DNA of 5,350 bases, taken from the NCBI GenBank assembly GCA_021781255.1, contig JAJXXG010000414.1:1-5350 (forward strand). Reading direction: 5' to 3'. The position numbers were made by a program, and so were the translations under genes. The notes under the pieces were generated by a model that ran no database searches, was not told where the DNA came from, and saw only the letters and a list, made by a program, of their open reading frames with translations. The DNA is from Acidobacteriota bacterium (GTDB lineage Bacteria; Acidobacteriota; Terriglobia; Terriglobales; Acidobacteriaceae). Positions 1-5,343 of this stretch are shown here, one piece after another. Position 1 is the stretch's first letter; every line of letters begins with the position of its first letter.

Positions 1-2
1 AT

Positions 3-401
3 GATGACTATATCCGCGACGGCCTGCCGCATGTGCTGCAGGGGCGCATCATTCCGCCCTATGTGACGCTGCTGCGCATCCACGGGCCGTTTCTCTGGGG
101 CACGACGGAGAAGCTGGTCGAGGCGACGGCGAAGATCGAAGAGTTTCAGCCGGTGGTGATTCTGCGGCTGAGAAACATGACGGCGATCGACGCGACGGGG
201 ATTCACGCGATCGAGAGATTTGCGAAGCAGTTGCGGGCGTCGGGACGGTCGCTGATTCTGTGTGGCGCGATGCAACAGCCATCGAAGCTGCTGGAAGGTG
301 CGCGCTTTGTGGATCACATGGGCCGCGAGAACATCATGCCGAATATCCAGGCGGCGCTGGACCGCGCGAAGGAAGTCTACGAGGCGCGGAGCGCGGCGTA
401 G
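3..401 (+). CDS. SulP-type anion transporter, C-terminal STAS domain (5' end outside window)
   Basis: The frame is open from the left edge, and 132 C-terminal residues are visible. The missing part should carry the membrane-embedded transport domain of a SulP (SLC26-like) sulfate, bicarbonate or other anion permease. What is seen is the cytoplasmic STAS domain: a first beta strand near residues 20-26 (YVTLLRI), then HGPFLWGTTEKL (28-38), a second strand VVILRLRNM (51-59), and the STAS signature loop AIDATG (61-66), followed by the helix HAIERFAKQL. In SpoIIAA-type STAS proteins a phosphorylated Ser follows the Asp of this loop. Here the sequence is D-A-T, so the loop is SulP-like. The GTG at 33 is an internal codon, because coding similarity continues upstream of it (DDYIRDGLPH). 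The substrate cannot be read from this domain. The gene converges with the dipeptidase gene, with 21 bp between the two stop codons. A stand-alone STAS protein is less likely. Confidence 0.85.
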   Translation, partial: DDYIRDGLPHVLQGRIIPPYVTLLRIHGPFLWGTTEKLVEATAKIEEFQPVVILRLRNMTAIDATGIHAIERFAKQLRASGRSLILCGAMQQPSKLLEGARFVDHMGRENIMPNIQAALDRAKEVYEARSAA

Positions 402-422
402 ACGCTGTCACGATGCGAGCGG

Positions 423-1757
423 TTATTTCTCGAAGGGCTGCTTGTTGGTGATGCGCGGGCGGTTCTCGGCCTGAAGCTGTTTGCTGACCTTCTCCACTTC
501 GCGAAAGACGCGGAGCAGATTGCCGCCGAGGATCTTGCGGCAATCTTCGGCGGAGTAGCCGCGCGCCATTAGGGCGGCGGTGATTTTGGGCAGGTCGGCG
601 GGCGAGTCGATGCCCTGCGGAAGCTGTCCGTTGACGCCGTCGAAGTCGGACCCGAGGCCGACGTGATCAATGCCGGCGACTTTGGCGATGTGGTCGATCT
701 GATCGATGAGGTCGGAGAGCGGCGGGCGTGGGATGCGGTCTGCGTATTGACGCTGGAGCTTGTCGATCTCGGCCTGCGGCGCTTCCTTTCCTTCTGCTTT
801 GTACTTGTCTTTGAGCGCCTGCACGGCCTTGTTGGCCTCGGGCTCAACGGCTTTGAGCGCGTTGCGATAGGACTGGGAGACGAAGGCGGAGTAGAAGTTG
901 ACCTGGACGACGCCGCCTTTGGAGTCCGGGCCGCCGGAGTTGGCAATGGCGCGGAGCATGTCGTCGGTCATGTTGCGCGGCGAGTCGCAGAGGGCGCGCG
1001 CGCCGGAGTGCGAGGCGATGATGGGCGCGCGGGTGATGACGAGGGTGCGGTAGAAGGTGCGGTCGGAGACGTGAGAGATGTCGACCATCATGCCGAGGCG
1101 ATTCATCTCGTAGACCACATCTTTGCCGAATTCGTTGAGGCCCTCTTTGGTATGCGGGATAGTGGGATCGTCGATGTCGCCGGAGCTGTCGGCCCATCCG
1201 TTGGAGTTGGCCCAGGTGAGGGTCATGTAGCGCACGCCGAGCGCGTAGTACTGGCGCAGGAGTGCGAGGGAATCCTCAATGGAGTGGCCGCCCTCGATGC
1301 CCATGAGCGCGGCGAGTTTGTGCTCGCGGTGGGCGCGTTCGATGTCGGCGGGCGAGGTAGCGAAGAGCATGGCATTGGGGTGGCGGGCGACCTGCTGCCG
1401 GACGGAGTCAATGAGGATGAGGGTGCGGCGGGCGTAGTGGCCCTTGTTCGCCTCGGGCTCGACCCAGATGGAGAAGAACTCGGCGCCGAGGTTGCCCTTT
1501 CGGGCGGAGTCAAGATTGAAGTTGCCGCCGTTGAGCGGGTCGGAGAGGTCGTAGCCTTCATCGACGAAGCGCTGGGGCGTGTCGGCGTGGGTGTCAATGA
1601 CGATGGCGGAGCGCTGGACTTCTTCGGGAGTGAGGTGCTGAGTCATCTTTGGGGAAGCCTTGGGTGTGGATTGTGCGGGGACAGACGAAGCGGAAGCAGA
1701 GAGCGTGAGGATGAGCGAGAGCGGCAGCAACAGAGCGGAGCGGGCGGTGAGGTGCAT
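423..1757 (-). CDS. Exported membrane-dipeptidase-like metallopeptidase (peptidase family M19)
   Basis: A 444-residue protein of the renal/microsomal dipeptidase family, binuclear zinc enzymes that hydrolyse dipeptides and often accept a D-residue at the C-terminal side. The N-terminus is a signal peptide: MHLTARSALL, then a Leu/Ser-rich core, with probable cleavage after the Ala-rich stretch near residues 22-28. It should act outside the cytoplasmic membrane. The metal ligands are all in place: His57 and Asp59 in DTHAD, the bridging Glu155 in GIEGGHS, His229 in DISH and His250 in ASHSG. Asp371 in GLGSDFDG is the conserved acidic active-site residue. The C-terminal GGNLLRVF motif is also normal. 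A charged helical insertion at about 295-345 separates the His250 region from Asp371; similar inserts occur in bacterial members. The ATG lies only 8 bases after a possible -10 element (TACACT on the minus strand) with no clear Shine-Dalgarno, so a leaderless transcript is possible. The first 111 codons and the promoter are repeated at 2947-3351. Confidence 0.95.
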   Translation of the reverse strand: MHLTARSALLLPLSLILTLSASASSVPAQSTPKASPKMTQHLTPEEVQRSAIVIDTHADTPQRFVDEGYDLSDPLNGGNFNLDSARKGNLGAEFFSIWVEPEANKGHYARRTLILIDSVRQQVARHPNAMLFATSPADIERAHREHKLAALMGIEGGHSIEDSLALLRQYYALGVRYMTLTWANSNGWADSSGDIDDPTIPHTKEGLNEFGKDVVYEMNRLGMMVDISHVSDRTFYRTLVITRAPIIASHSGARALCDSPRNMTDDMLRAIANSGGPDSKGGVVQVNFYSAFVSQSYRNALKAVEPEANKAVQALKDKYKAEGKEAPQAEIDKLQRQYADRIPRPPLSDLIDQIDHIAKVAGIDHVGLGSDFDGVNGQLPQGIDSPADLPKITAALMARGYSAEDCRKILGGNLLRVFREVEKVSKQLQAENRPRITNKQPFEK

Positions 1758-1828
1758 TGCGATGAGTGTACAACGGAGCGCTGTGCGCGGGGATGGCGCG
1801 GCAGTGGTGCAGTCTCCGGATAGGCGAC
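1424..1828. repeat. Dipeptidase-head repeat, left copy (inside the intact gene)
   Basis: This segment covers the promoter region and codons 1 to about 111 of the dipeptidase gene. It aligns without gaps to 2947-3351 at a constant offset of 1523. By hand count there are about 34 differences over the first 398 positions. Similarity fades after 1821 and is lost by about 1828. The left limit falls in tgcggcggg (1424-1432), which the cyclophilin gene also has at 4536-4544. Confidence 0.9.
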
Positions 1829-1957
1829 ATTCAGGCGCTCCGCTGCTGATGGGCTTCTAGGTCTATCTTTTCTGCACATTTGCAGGCATTTCGGGACACT
1901 GGCCGCGGTACGTTCAGAAGCCGAAGTGCAGGCCGTGCTCGATACAATTGAGGCGAC
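1829..1957. promoter_or_regulatory. Divergent intergenic region with a possible promoter for the small membrane protein
   Basis: This spacer separates the divergent dipeptidase and small-membrane-protein genes. TACAAT at 1943-1948 matches five of six bases of a sigma70-type -10 box and would place the transcript start within a few bases of the ATG at 1958; no convincing -35 box is seen. A 5-4-5 inverted repeat, ctgca-catt-tgcag, lies at 1872-1885 and could be a regulator site, but it is short enough to be chance. No ORF of merit was found here. Confidence 0.35.
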
Positions 1958-2236
1958 ATGGGAGGCATGATGTTGGGTCCAACAAAGCTGTGGATGGCAG
2001 CAGGCTTTGCCATGTTTTGTGCAGGTGGCGCTGCTCACGTCTACATGGACTTCGCGCTGAACGGAATCAAGATGGCATACGACATCCGGCGAGGGAACCC
2101 GGAATTCCGCTACTGGAAACTCATCAAGGAGGGTCGTGCTTCCGTTTGGCCGTTCGTTCTAAGCGTCGTCTGTATTCCGCTTGGGTTCGCAATAGTGGTC
2201 GGCGCGATCTTTTGGAGTAACCACCTGAGGCATTAA
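1958..2236 (+). CDS. Small two-helix membrane protein, unrecognised family
   Basis: A 92-residue protein that I cannot assign to a family. It has two hydrophobic segments, about residues 11-33 (LWMAAGFAMFCAGGAAHVYM) and 64-86 (ending AIVVGAIFW). Between them is a polar, basic loop of about 30 residues containing YDIRRGNPEFRYWKLIKEG. This predicts an inner-membrane hairpin protein. ATG 1958 is preceded by a GAGG core at 1950-1953, four bases upstream, which is close for a Shine-Dalgarno. ATG 1970, preceded by GGAGG at 1961-1965, is an alternative that would remove four residues. The next gene starts 13 bp after the stop, so the two are probably co-transcribed. The sequence is visibly less G+C-rich than the dipeptidase gene, and the gene lies inside the first unit of the tandem duplication, so it may be a later or foreign arrival. 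The function is unknown. Confidence 0.7.
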   Translation: MGGMMLGPTKLWMAAGFAMFCAGGAAHVYMDFALNGIKMAYDIRRGNPEFRYWKLIKEGRASVWPFVLSVVCIPLGFAIVVGAIFWSNHLRH

Positions 2237-2249
2237 TCGCGTTTTGAAC

Positions 2250-2786
2250 ATGGTTCCGTGTCAGCCGCCATTCGAAGATGATGAGCACGACAAGACATGG
2301 AGTGACATGCAGGAAGACCTTTCGGAGCTATTTGAATCAAAAGCCGCTGACAAGCTGAACTCTGCGAGGTATGTTGACCTCCGCGAGATATCCGAACCCA
2401 ATAAACGGGTATTCAACTCGCTGATGATTGTCGTAGAAGAAGCGGTCGTCAATGATGCGGCGGTAGTCGTATCTGATCGGCCGGAGCTTGAGAATCTTCT
2501 GAACGGAGCGCACCCGATAGGGTCGGTTCTGGGATGCAGGAAGTTTCAGTTGTCGCGGAAGCACTATCTGGCCTACTTGGTGACAGAGGAGCTCGTAGGT
2601 TCAAACGCTCTGAACGGCTATGCGGATGAGATGTACACGGGCAGGATTTTGCGCCTCTACTCTAAGTCGCATGTTCTGGACCACATATTGCGCGACACAG
2701 GTGGGCACACCCAAAAGGTTCTGCATTACAAACTCATCTCCTCAACCACCTCATCGATGTCGCCACCTTTTACGCTCCAGAGGTGA
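2250..2786 (+). CDS. Unrecognised soluble protein with a frameshifted C-terminus
   Basis: From ATG 2250 the frame gives 178 residues with no signal peptide or membrane segment. The N-terminus is acidic. A conserved-looking C-terminal block reads YTGRILRLYSKSHVLDHI, then RDTGGHTQKVLHYKLI. After that the frame reads a Ser/Thr-rich tail that looks like noise. The next frame, however, gives LNHLIDVATFYAPEVKLLA followed by TAA at 2798-2800. Restoring one base near 2739-2741 would give KLI-C-LNHLIDVATF, so the intended protein probably ends at 2800. Either this is a real inactivating or tail-altering frameshift, or the read has an error. The start is uncertain: ATG 2307 has GGAG four bases upstream (2299-2302) and would give a protein beginning MQEDLSEL, whereas ATG 2250 has no clear ribosome site. 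It is probably an operon partner of the small membrane protein. I cannot name a family, and the role is unknown. Confidence 0.6.
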   Translation: MVPCQPPFEDDEHDKTWSDMQEDLSELFESKAADKLNSARYVDLREISEPNKRVFNSLMIVVEEAVVNDAAVVVSDRPELENLLNGAHPIGSVLGCRKFQLSRKHYLAYLVTEELVGSNALNGYADEMYTGRILRLYSKSHVLDHILRDTGGHTQKVLHYKLISSTTSSMSPPFTLQR

Positions 2787-2800
2787 AACTCCTTGCATAA
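2741..2800 (+). pseudogene. Displaced C-terminal codons of the frameshifted gene
   Basis: Codons from 2741 (ctc aac cac) to TAA 2798-2800 encode LNHLIDVATFYAPEVKLLA in the frame one base behind the upstream gene. The hydrophobic-and-acidic pattern looks like a genuine protein end, unlike the Ser/Thr-rich tail read in the upstream frame. The site of the shift is the run atctcctc at 2736-2743. Confidence 0.6.
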
Positions 2801-2855
2801 GGAGAGAGTGCTTCCAGTACCGAGATGCGGCTCCAATAGAGGAAGGGGATGTATC
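2801..2855. other. Short unassigned spacer left of the scar
   Basis: These 55 bases follow the intended stop of the frameshifted gene and precede the cyclophilin-tail repeat. They do not resemble the equivalent position left of the other repeat copy (4390-4444), so the similarity of the two duplication units ends sharply at 2856 and 4445. No gene or signal was found. Confidence 0.5.
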
Positions 2856-2957
2856 ACCGCCAAACTGGAAATTACGCCACTCCCGACGGCGCGCGCACAC
2901 GCGAACCGGAGAAGAGGATGGCGGCCTACTGCTGCGGCGCAGGGGTTGCGGCGGGTG
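2856..2957. repeat. Cyclophilin-tail repeat, left (orphan) copy
   Basis: This segment aligns without gaps to 4445-4546 at offset 1589, with about five differences in 102 bases. On the minus strand it carries the last codons of the cyclophilin gene (reading AATPAPQQ and stop at 2926-2928) plus 70 bp of its 3' flank. The rest of the isomerase is missing: at 2947-2957 the sequence switches to dipeptidase homology. Confidence 0.9.
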
Positions 2958-3351
2958 TAGTGGCCCTTGTTCGCCTCGGGCTCGACCCAGATGGAGAAGA
3001 ACTCGGCGCCGAGGTTGCCTTTGCGGGCGGATTCGAGGTTGAAGTTGCCGCCGTTGAGCGGGTCGGAGAGGTCGTAGCCCTCATCGACGACGCGCTGGGG
3101 CGTGTCGGCGTGGGTGTCAATGACGATGGCGGATCGCTGCACTTCTTCGGGGGCAAGGTGCTGGGACATTTTTAAGGAAGCCTTGGGTGTGGTTTGTGAG
3201 GGAGCCGACGAAGCAAAAGCAGAGAGCGTGAGGATGAGCGAGAGCGGCACAAGCAGAGCGGAGCGGGTGGTGAGGTGCATTGCGATGAGTGTATAACGGA
3301 GCGCTGTGCGCGGGGATGGTGCGGCGGTAGTGCAGTTTCCGGATTGCCGAC
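2947..3351. repeat. Dipeptidase-head repeat, right (truncated) copy
   Basis: This is the counterpart of 1424-1828. Similarity includes the presumed promoter upstream of the ATG, where the possible -10 region reads ttatacact in place of ttgtacact on the minus strand. It ends between 3344 and 3351, just before the terminator of the lipoprotein gene. No inserted or deleted bases are seen across the alignment. Confidence 0.9.
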
Positions 3352-3356
3352 GAGAC

Positions 3357-3382
3357 GGATAAAAGCCGCACCCCGGCGCGGC
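3357..3382 (-). terminator. Intrinsic terminator of the lipoprotein gene
   Basis: On the minus strand, 17 bases after the stop codon, a 7-bp stem (GCCGCGC pairing with GTGCGGC, one G-T wobble, CGGG loop) is followed directly by TTTTA. The stem arms are 3376-3382 and 3365-3371, and the T tract is 3361-3364. A GC-rich stem plus T run in the right place is a standard Rho-independent terminator. Confidence 0.75.
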
Positions 3383-3399
3383 CCATGAGTAGTCGGACC

Positions 3400-4359
3400 T
3401 CACTGAATCGTGTCAAGCACGACCTGTGCGTCCATGGATCTCATGCCGATTCCGTCAGATGCACCTTCAGTCTTGCCATAGGTGAACCGGTACAGGAGGT
3501 CTTGGCGGCCTTTCTTCATCTTGGAGCAGAAATCGGCGCGACAAACGAAATCCTTCGGGCGGATCACAAAGACCTCTACCGGGGTTTGAAAACCGGGTGG
3601 GAAGTACGCGTTTACCTGATGTTGCGCATTGGCGCCCAAACTGCCTTGGAACCTTGTCGCTGTAATCATGAAGCTAATATCCTGGGATGCATTGAGAAAG
3701 ACGGAACCCTGTGAGCCAGCGAAATTAACTGCCATGGCGAGAACATCCACGCGTCCGGTGGTATTGAGGATGACAGCACGGCCCAAGCTCGAGACGCGGA
3801 CCGGCCCCGATAAATCGTGGATCTCAAGAGGATCGTCGCTATGCACGGTCAGTGGCGCTCCGGCGGGTACATCCAATAGAAGACGTCCGTATCCGATCGT
3901 ACCAGGGCTGTTCAAAGTGAGCAGACTTCCGGTGCGCTGCATCGAGACTTTCTGCAAGTTGGCATCAGCCTCCTCGGGCGTATTGCCTTTTCCCGTCGCG
4001 CAATAGTGGACGATCCAGCGAGCCTGGGGGAACGCAGCGATTTCGACTAGATTCCCCAACTCCGCAGCGATCGTCAAAGAAGGAACCGCACTAAGCGGCA
4101 GGTCAAGAGTATTGCTGCGTGAGCGAGCGTAGAGAGCAGGCCTGGAACCTGTTGTAAAAGCAGGCGCACTTTGCGGCGGCGGGCTCGGCGAGCAATTGAA
4201 TTGGAAGGGGTGCTCGTAAAAGGTTGTCGCCACAAGTTGTCCGTAACGTGGATTGGCCTTCTGACTGGAGCAAGCAGTCACACCGAATAACAATGCGCCG
4301 ACAGCATAGATTGAAAGATGCTGTTGTATGCGGGTGCGAGCCCATCTGCAGCCGTTCAT
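3400..4359 (-). CDS. Putative lipoprotein with beta-repeat (DUF4097/adhesin-like) region
   Basis: From ATG 4359 the protein has 319 residues. It opens with a basic n-region (MNGCRWARTRIQQHL), a hydrophobic core and the lipobox V-T-A-Cys30, so it should be lipid-anchored after signal peptidase II cleavage. A proline-rich linker follows (NCSPSPPPQSAP, about 55-66). The central part, about residues 145-240, is a run of short alternating strands (LTVHSDDPLEIHDLSGPVRV and onward) with the turn-rich pattern of DUF4097/putative adhesin beta-solenoid proteins. A C-terminal block contains VEVFVIRPKDFVC and CRADFC, giving two Cys six residues apart that could form a disulfide. A 20-residue upstream extension (to 4419) is possible but would put charged residues ahead of the signal peptide, so ATG 4359 is preferred. 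The gene has its own terminator and sits alone in the second duplication unit. The function is unknown; the fold assignment is by eye. Confidence 0.75.
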   Translation of the reverse strand: MNGCRWARTRIQQHLSIYAVGALLFGVTACSSQKANPRYGQLVATTFYEHPFQFNCSPSPPPQSAPAFTTGSRPALYARSRSNTLDLPLSAVPSLTIAAELGNLVEIAAFPQARWIVHYCATGKGNTPEEADANLQKVSMQRTGSLLTLNSPGTIGYGRLLLDVPAGAPLTVHSDDPLEIHDLSGPVRVSSLGRAVILNTTGRVDVLAMAVNFAGSQGSVFLNASQDISFMITATRFQGSLGANAQHQVNAYFPPGFQTPVEVFVIRPKDFVCRADFCSKMKKGRQDLLYRFTYGKTEGASDGIGMRSMDAQVVLDTIQ

Positions 4360-4380
4360 TTTCGCGTGCCCCGTAACGCC

Positions 4381-4403
4381 TCGATTGAATCGATCAGATT
4401 CTA
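4381..4403 (-). promoter_or_regulatory. Possible promoter and palindromic operator of the lipoprotein gene
   Basis: On the minus strand, TAGAAT (4398-4403) matches five of six -10 bases and lies about 38 bases before the start codon; the corresponding -35 is poor. Just downstream is an exact 6-1-6 palindrome, tcgatt-g-aatcga (4381-4393), where a repressor could block the start of transcription. It is short, so chance is a real alternative. Confidence 0.35.
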
Positions 4404-4444
4404 CGCCTTGTAGATGCATTCAAAAAGATCTTCTCGGGCGAATG

Positions 4445-4546
4445 ACCGCCAAACCGGAAATTCCACCACTCCCGACGGCGCGCGCACACGCGAACCGGAG
4501 AAGAGGATGGCGGCCTACTGCTGCGGTGCAGGGGCTGCGGCGGGTG
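4445..4546. repeat. Cyclophilin-tail repeat, right copy (in place at the intact gene)
   Basis: This covers the last ten or so codons of the isomerase gene and 70 bp of 3' flank, and is repeated at 2856-2957. The flank contains GC-rich alternating sequence but no stem followed by a T tract, so I do not call a terminator here. Confidence 0.9.
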
Positions 4547-5237
4547 CGGCTGGTGGTGGGGGAGGCGGTGGCAGCGGCCGGCCCTCGGGGATGATGGTGA
4601 CCTTGTTGAGGTAGACAGGCGTGAGGGGCTTGTCGTTCGAGTCGCGCTCGACGCGTGCAATGGACTGGACGACGAGGATGCTGGACGGATCGCACTGGCC
4701 GAAGAGGGTGTAGTGCTGATCGAGCGACGGGTAGGCCTGTTCGGTGATGAAGAACTGGCTGCCGTTGGTGTCAGGGCCGGAGTTGGCCATGGCGAGGCGT
4801 CCTGGGACGTCGAAGTTGAGGTTGGGGTCGAACTCATCGGGGAAGGTGTAGCCGGGATCGCCCATGCCGGTGCCGGCGGGGTCACCGCCCTGAATCATGA
4901 ATTCGGGAATGACACGATGGAAGGTGGTGCCGTCGTAGAGGGGCTTGTTGTGCTGCTTCTTGTGGGTGACGGGGTCGGTCCAGTCTTTGGTGCCCTGGGC
5001 GAGCGCGATGAAGTTGGCGACGGCGTTGGGGGCCTGTTTCTGGAAGAACTGGCAGGTGATGCGGCCCATGGAAGTATCCATGATGACGGTTGGCCCGTTG
5101 GGTTGCACCATTGCGGCGGCAGTGGCCTGGGGCGCGTCGGGTATCTGGTCGGCAGGCTTGGTGGAGTCCTGCGCGAAGGACGAGGCGGCGAAGACGAGAG
5201 CAAGGGCGGAAACGGAGAAAAGGTGCGGGATTTTCAT
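4515..5237 (-). CDS. Exported cyclophilin-type peptidyl-prolyl cis-trans isomerase
   Basis: A 240-residue protein from ATG 5237. It catalyses cis-trans isomerisation of Xaa-Pro bonds, assisting protein folding outside the cytoplasm. Residues 1-23 form a signal peptide (MKIPHLFSVS, then an Ala/Leu/Val core ending SSFAQ). The cyclophilin domain spans about 48-217. It shows FHRVIPEFMIQGGDP (107-120, with the catalytic Arg108 and the active-site Phe113 and Gln116), GRLAMANSGPDTNGSQFF (147-163) and LDQHYTLFG (172-180). The Trp that binds cyclosporin in human CypA is replaced here, as in many bacterial cyclophilins. A short insert, TDPVTHKKQHNKPL (87-100), precedes the active-site strand. The tail (219-240) is almost all Pro and Ala and ends APAPQQ. 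A TTG at 5258 would add seven residues ahead of the signal peptide and is less likely. Upstream, TTGGCA and TACCCT (minus strand) are weak promoter candidates with 19-bp spacing. The gene's tail is the right-hand repeat of the duplication. Confidence 0.93.
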   Translation of the reverse strand: MKIPHLFSVSALALVFAASSFAQDSTKPADQIPDAPQATAAAMVQPNGPTVIMDTSMGRITCQFFQKQAPNAVANFIALAQGTKDWTDPVTHKKQHNKPLYDGTTFHRVIPEFMIQGGDPAGTGMGDPGYTFPDEFDPNLNFDVPGRLAMANSGPDTNGSQFFITEQAYPSLDQHYTLFGQCDPSSILVVQSIARVERDSNDKPLTPVYLNKVTIIPEGRPLPPPPPPPAAPAAAPAPQQ

Positions 5238-5306
5238 GCCAATTCGAGGGTACAACAAGGGGTGAGGCGGCTGCCAACGGCGGGTGTGGCGGAGTAAGGA
5301 AGACAG

Positions 5307-5343
5307 TCCATCCTTTCCGCGAGGTGGACGCGGAAAGGATGGA
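5307..5343. repeat. Perfect 15-bp inverted repeat with 7-base loop
   Basis: The arm tccatcctttccgcg (5307-5321) pairs exactly with cgcggaaaggatgga (5329-5343) around aggtgga. No T tract follows on either strand within the window, so a classic intrinsic terminator is not shown. It may end transcription of a gene beyond the right edge, or be a REP-like or regulator-binding palindrome. The rest of the stretch upstream of the isomerase gene (5238-5306) holds no gene. Confidence 0.7.

Larger units (their letters stand above)
2726..3280 (-). pseudogene. Truncated dipeptidase copy (N-terminal fragment) running into foreign sequence
   Basis: ATG 3280 opens a 184-codon frame. Its first ~111 residues match the intact dipeptidase with 12 substitutions: signal peptide, the first metal-binding motif DTHAD, then onward to GHYTRR. 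At the junction (2947-2957) homology stops. The frame then runs out of frame through the orphan cyclophilin tail and antisense to the end of the frameshifted gene, stopping at 2726-2728. The Glu, later His and Asp active-site motifs are all missing, so it cannot be an active M19 enzyme. Seven of the 12 substitutions fall in residues 1-36, in and just after the signal peptide; the mature part is conserved. The promoter region is duplicated too, so transcription and secretion of a short non-catalytic peptide are possible. The most economical call is a pseudogene created by the duplication junction. Confidence 0.85.

Noticed and set aside
663..1823. Long plus-strand open frame (386 codons) across the dipeptidase gene
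   Set aside because: It is antisense to a gene with all M19 motifs. Its Gly/Val/Asp/Glu-rich, low-complexity composition is typical of the complement of a GC-rich coding frame.
1958..2786. Two-gene unit as a toxin-antitoxin system
   Set aside because: Neither protein shows a toxin or DNA-binding antitoxin motif. The tight spacing alone is not evidence.
2856..3351. Scar region as an insertion sequence or miniature mobile element
   Set aside because: There is no transposase. A 6-bp inverted pair (ccgcca at 2857-2862, tggcgg at 2919-2924) flanks part of it, but homology continues past it into coding sequence, and both halves are explained by the neighbouring genes.
4445..4514. GC-rich 3' flank of the cyclophilin gene as an intrinsic terminator
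   Set aside because: Only a 4-bp stem (cgcg-tgtg-cgcg on the minus strand) is seen, with no T tract after it.
4540..4600. Repetitive ggt/ggc tract as a simple-sequence phase-variation tract
   Set aside because: It encodes the Pro/Ala tail of the cyclophilin; the codons vary and there is no long uniform repeat.
4713..5297. Plus-strand open frame (194 codons) opposite the cyclophilin gene
   Set aside because: It is an antisense shadow of a clear cyclophilin; the Gly/Val-rich translation shows no domain.
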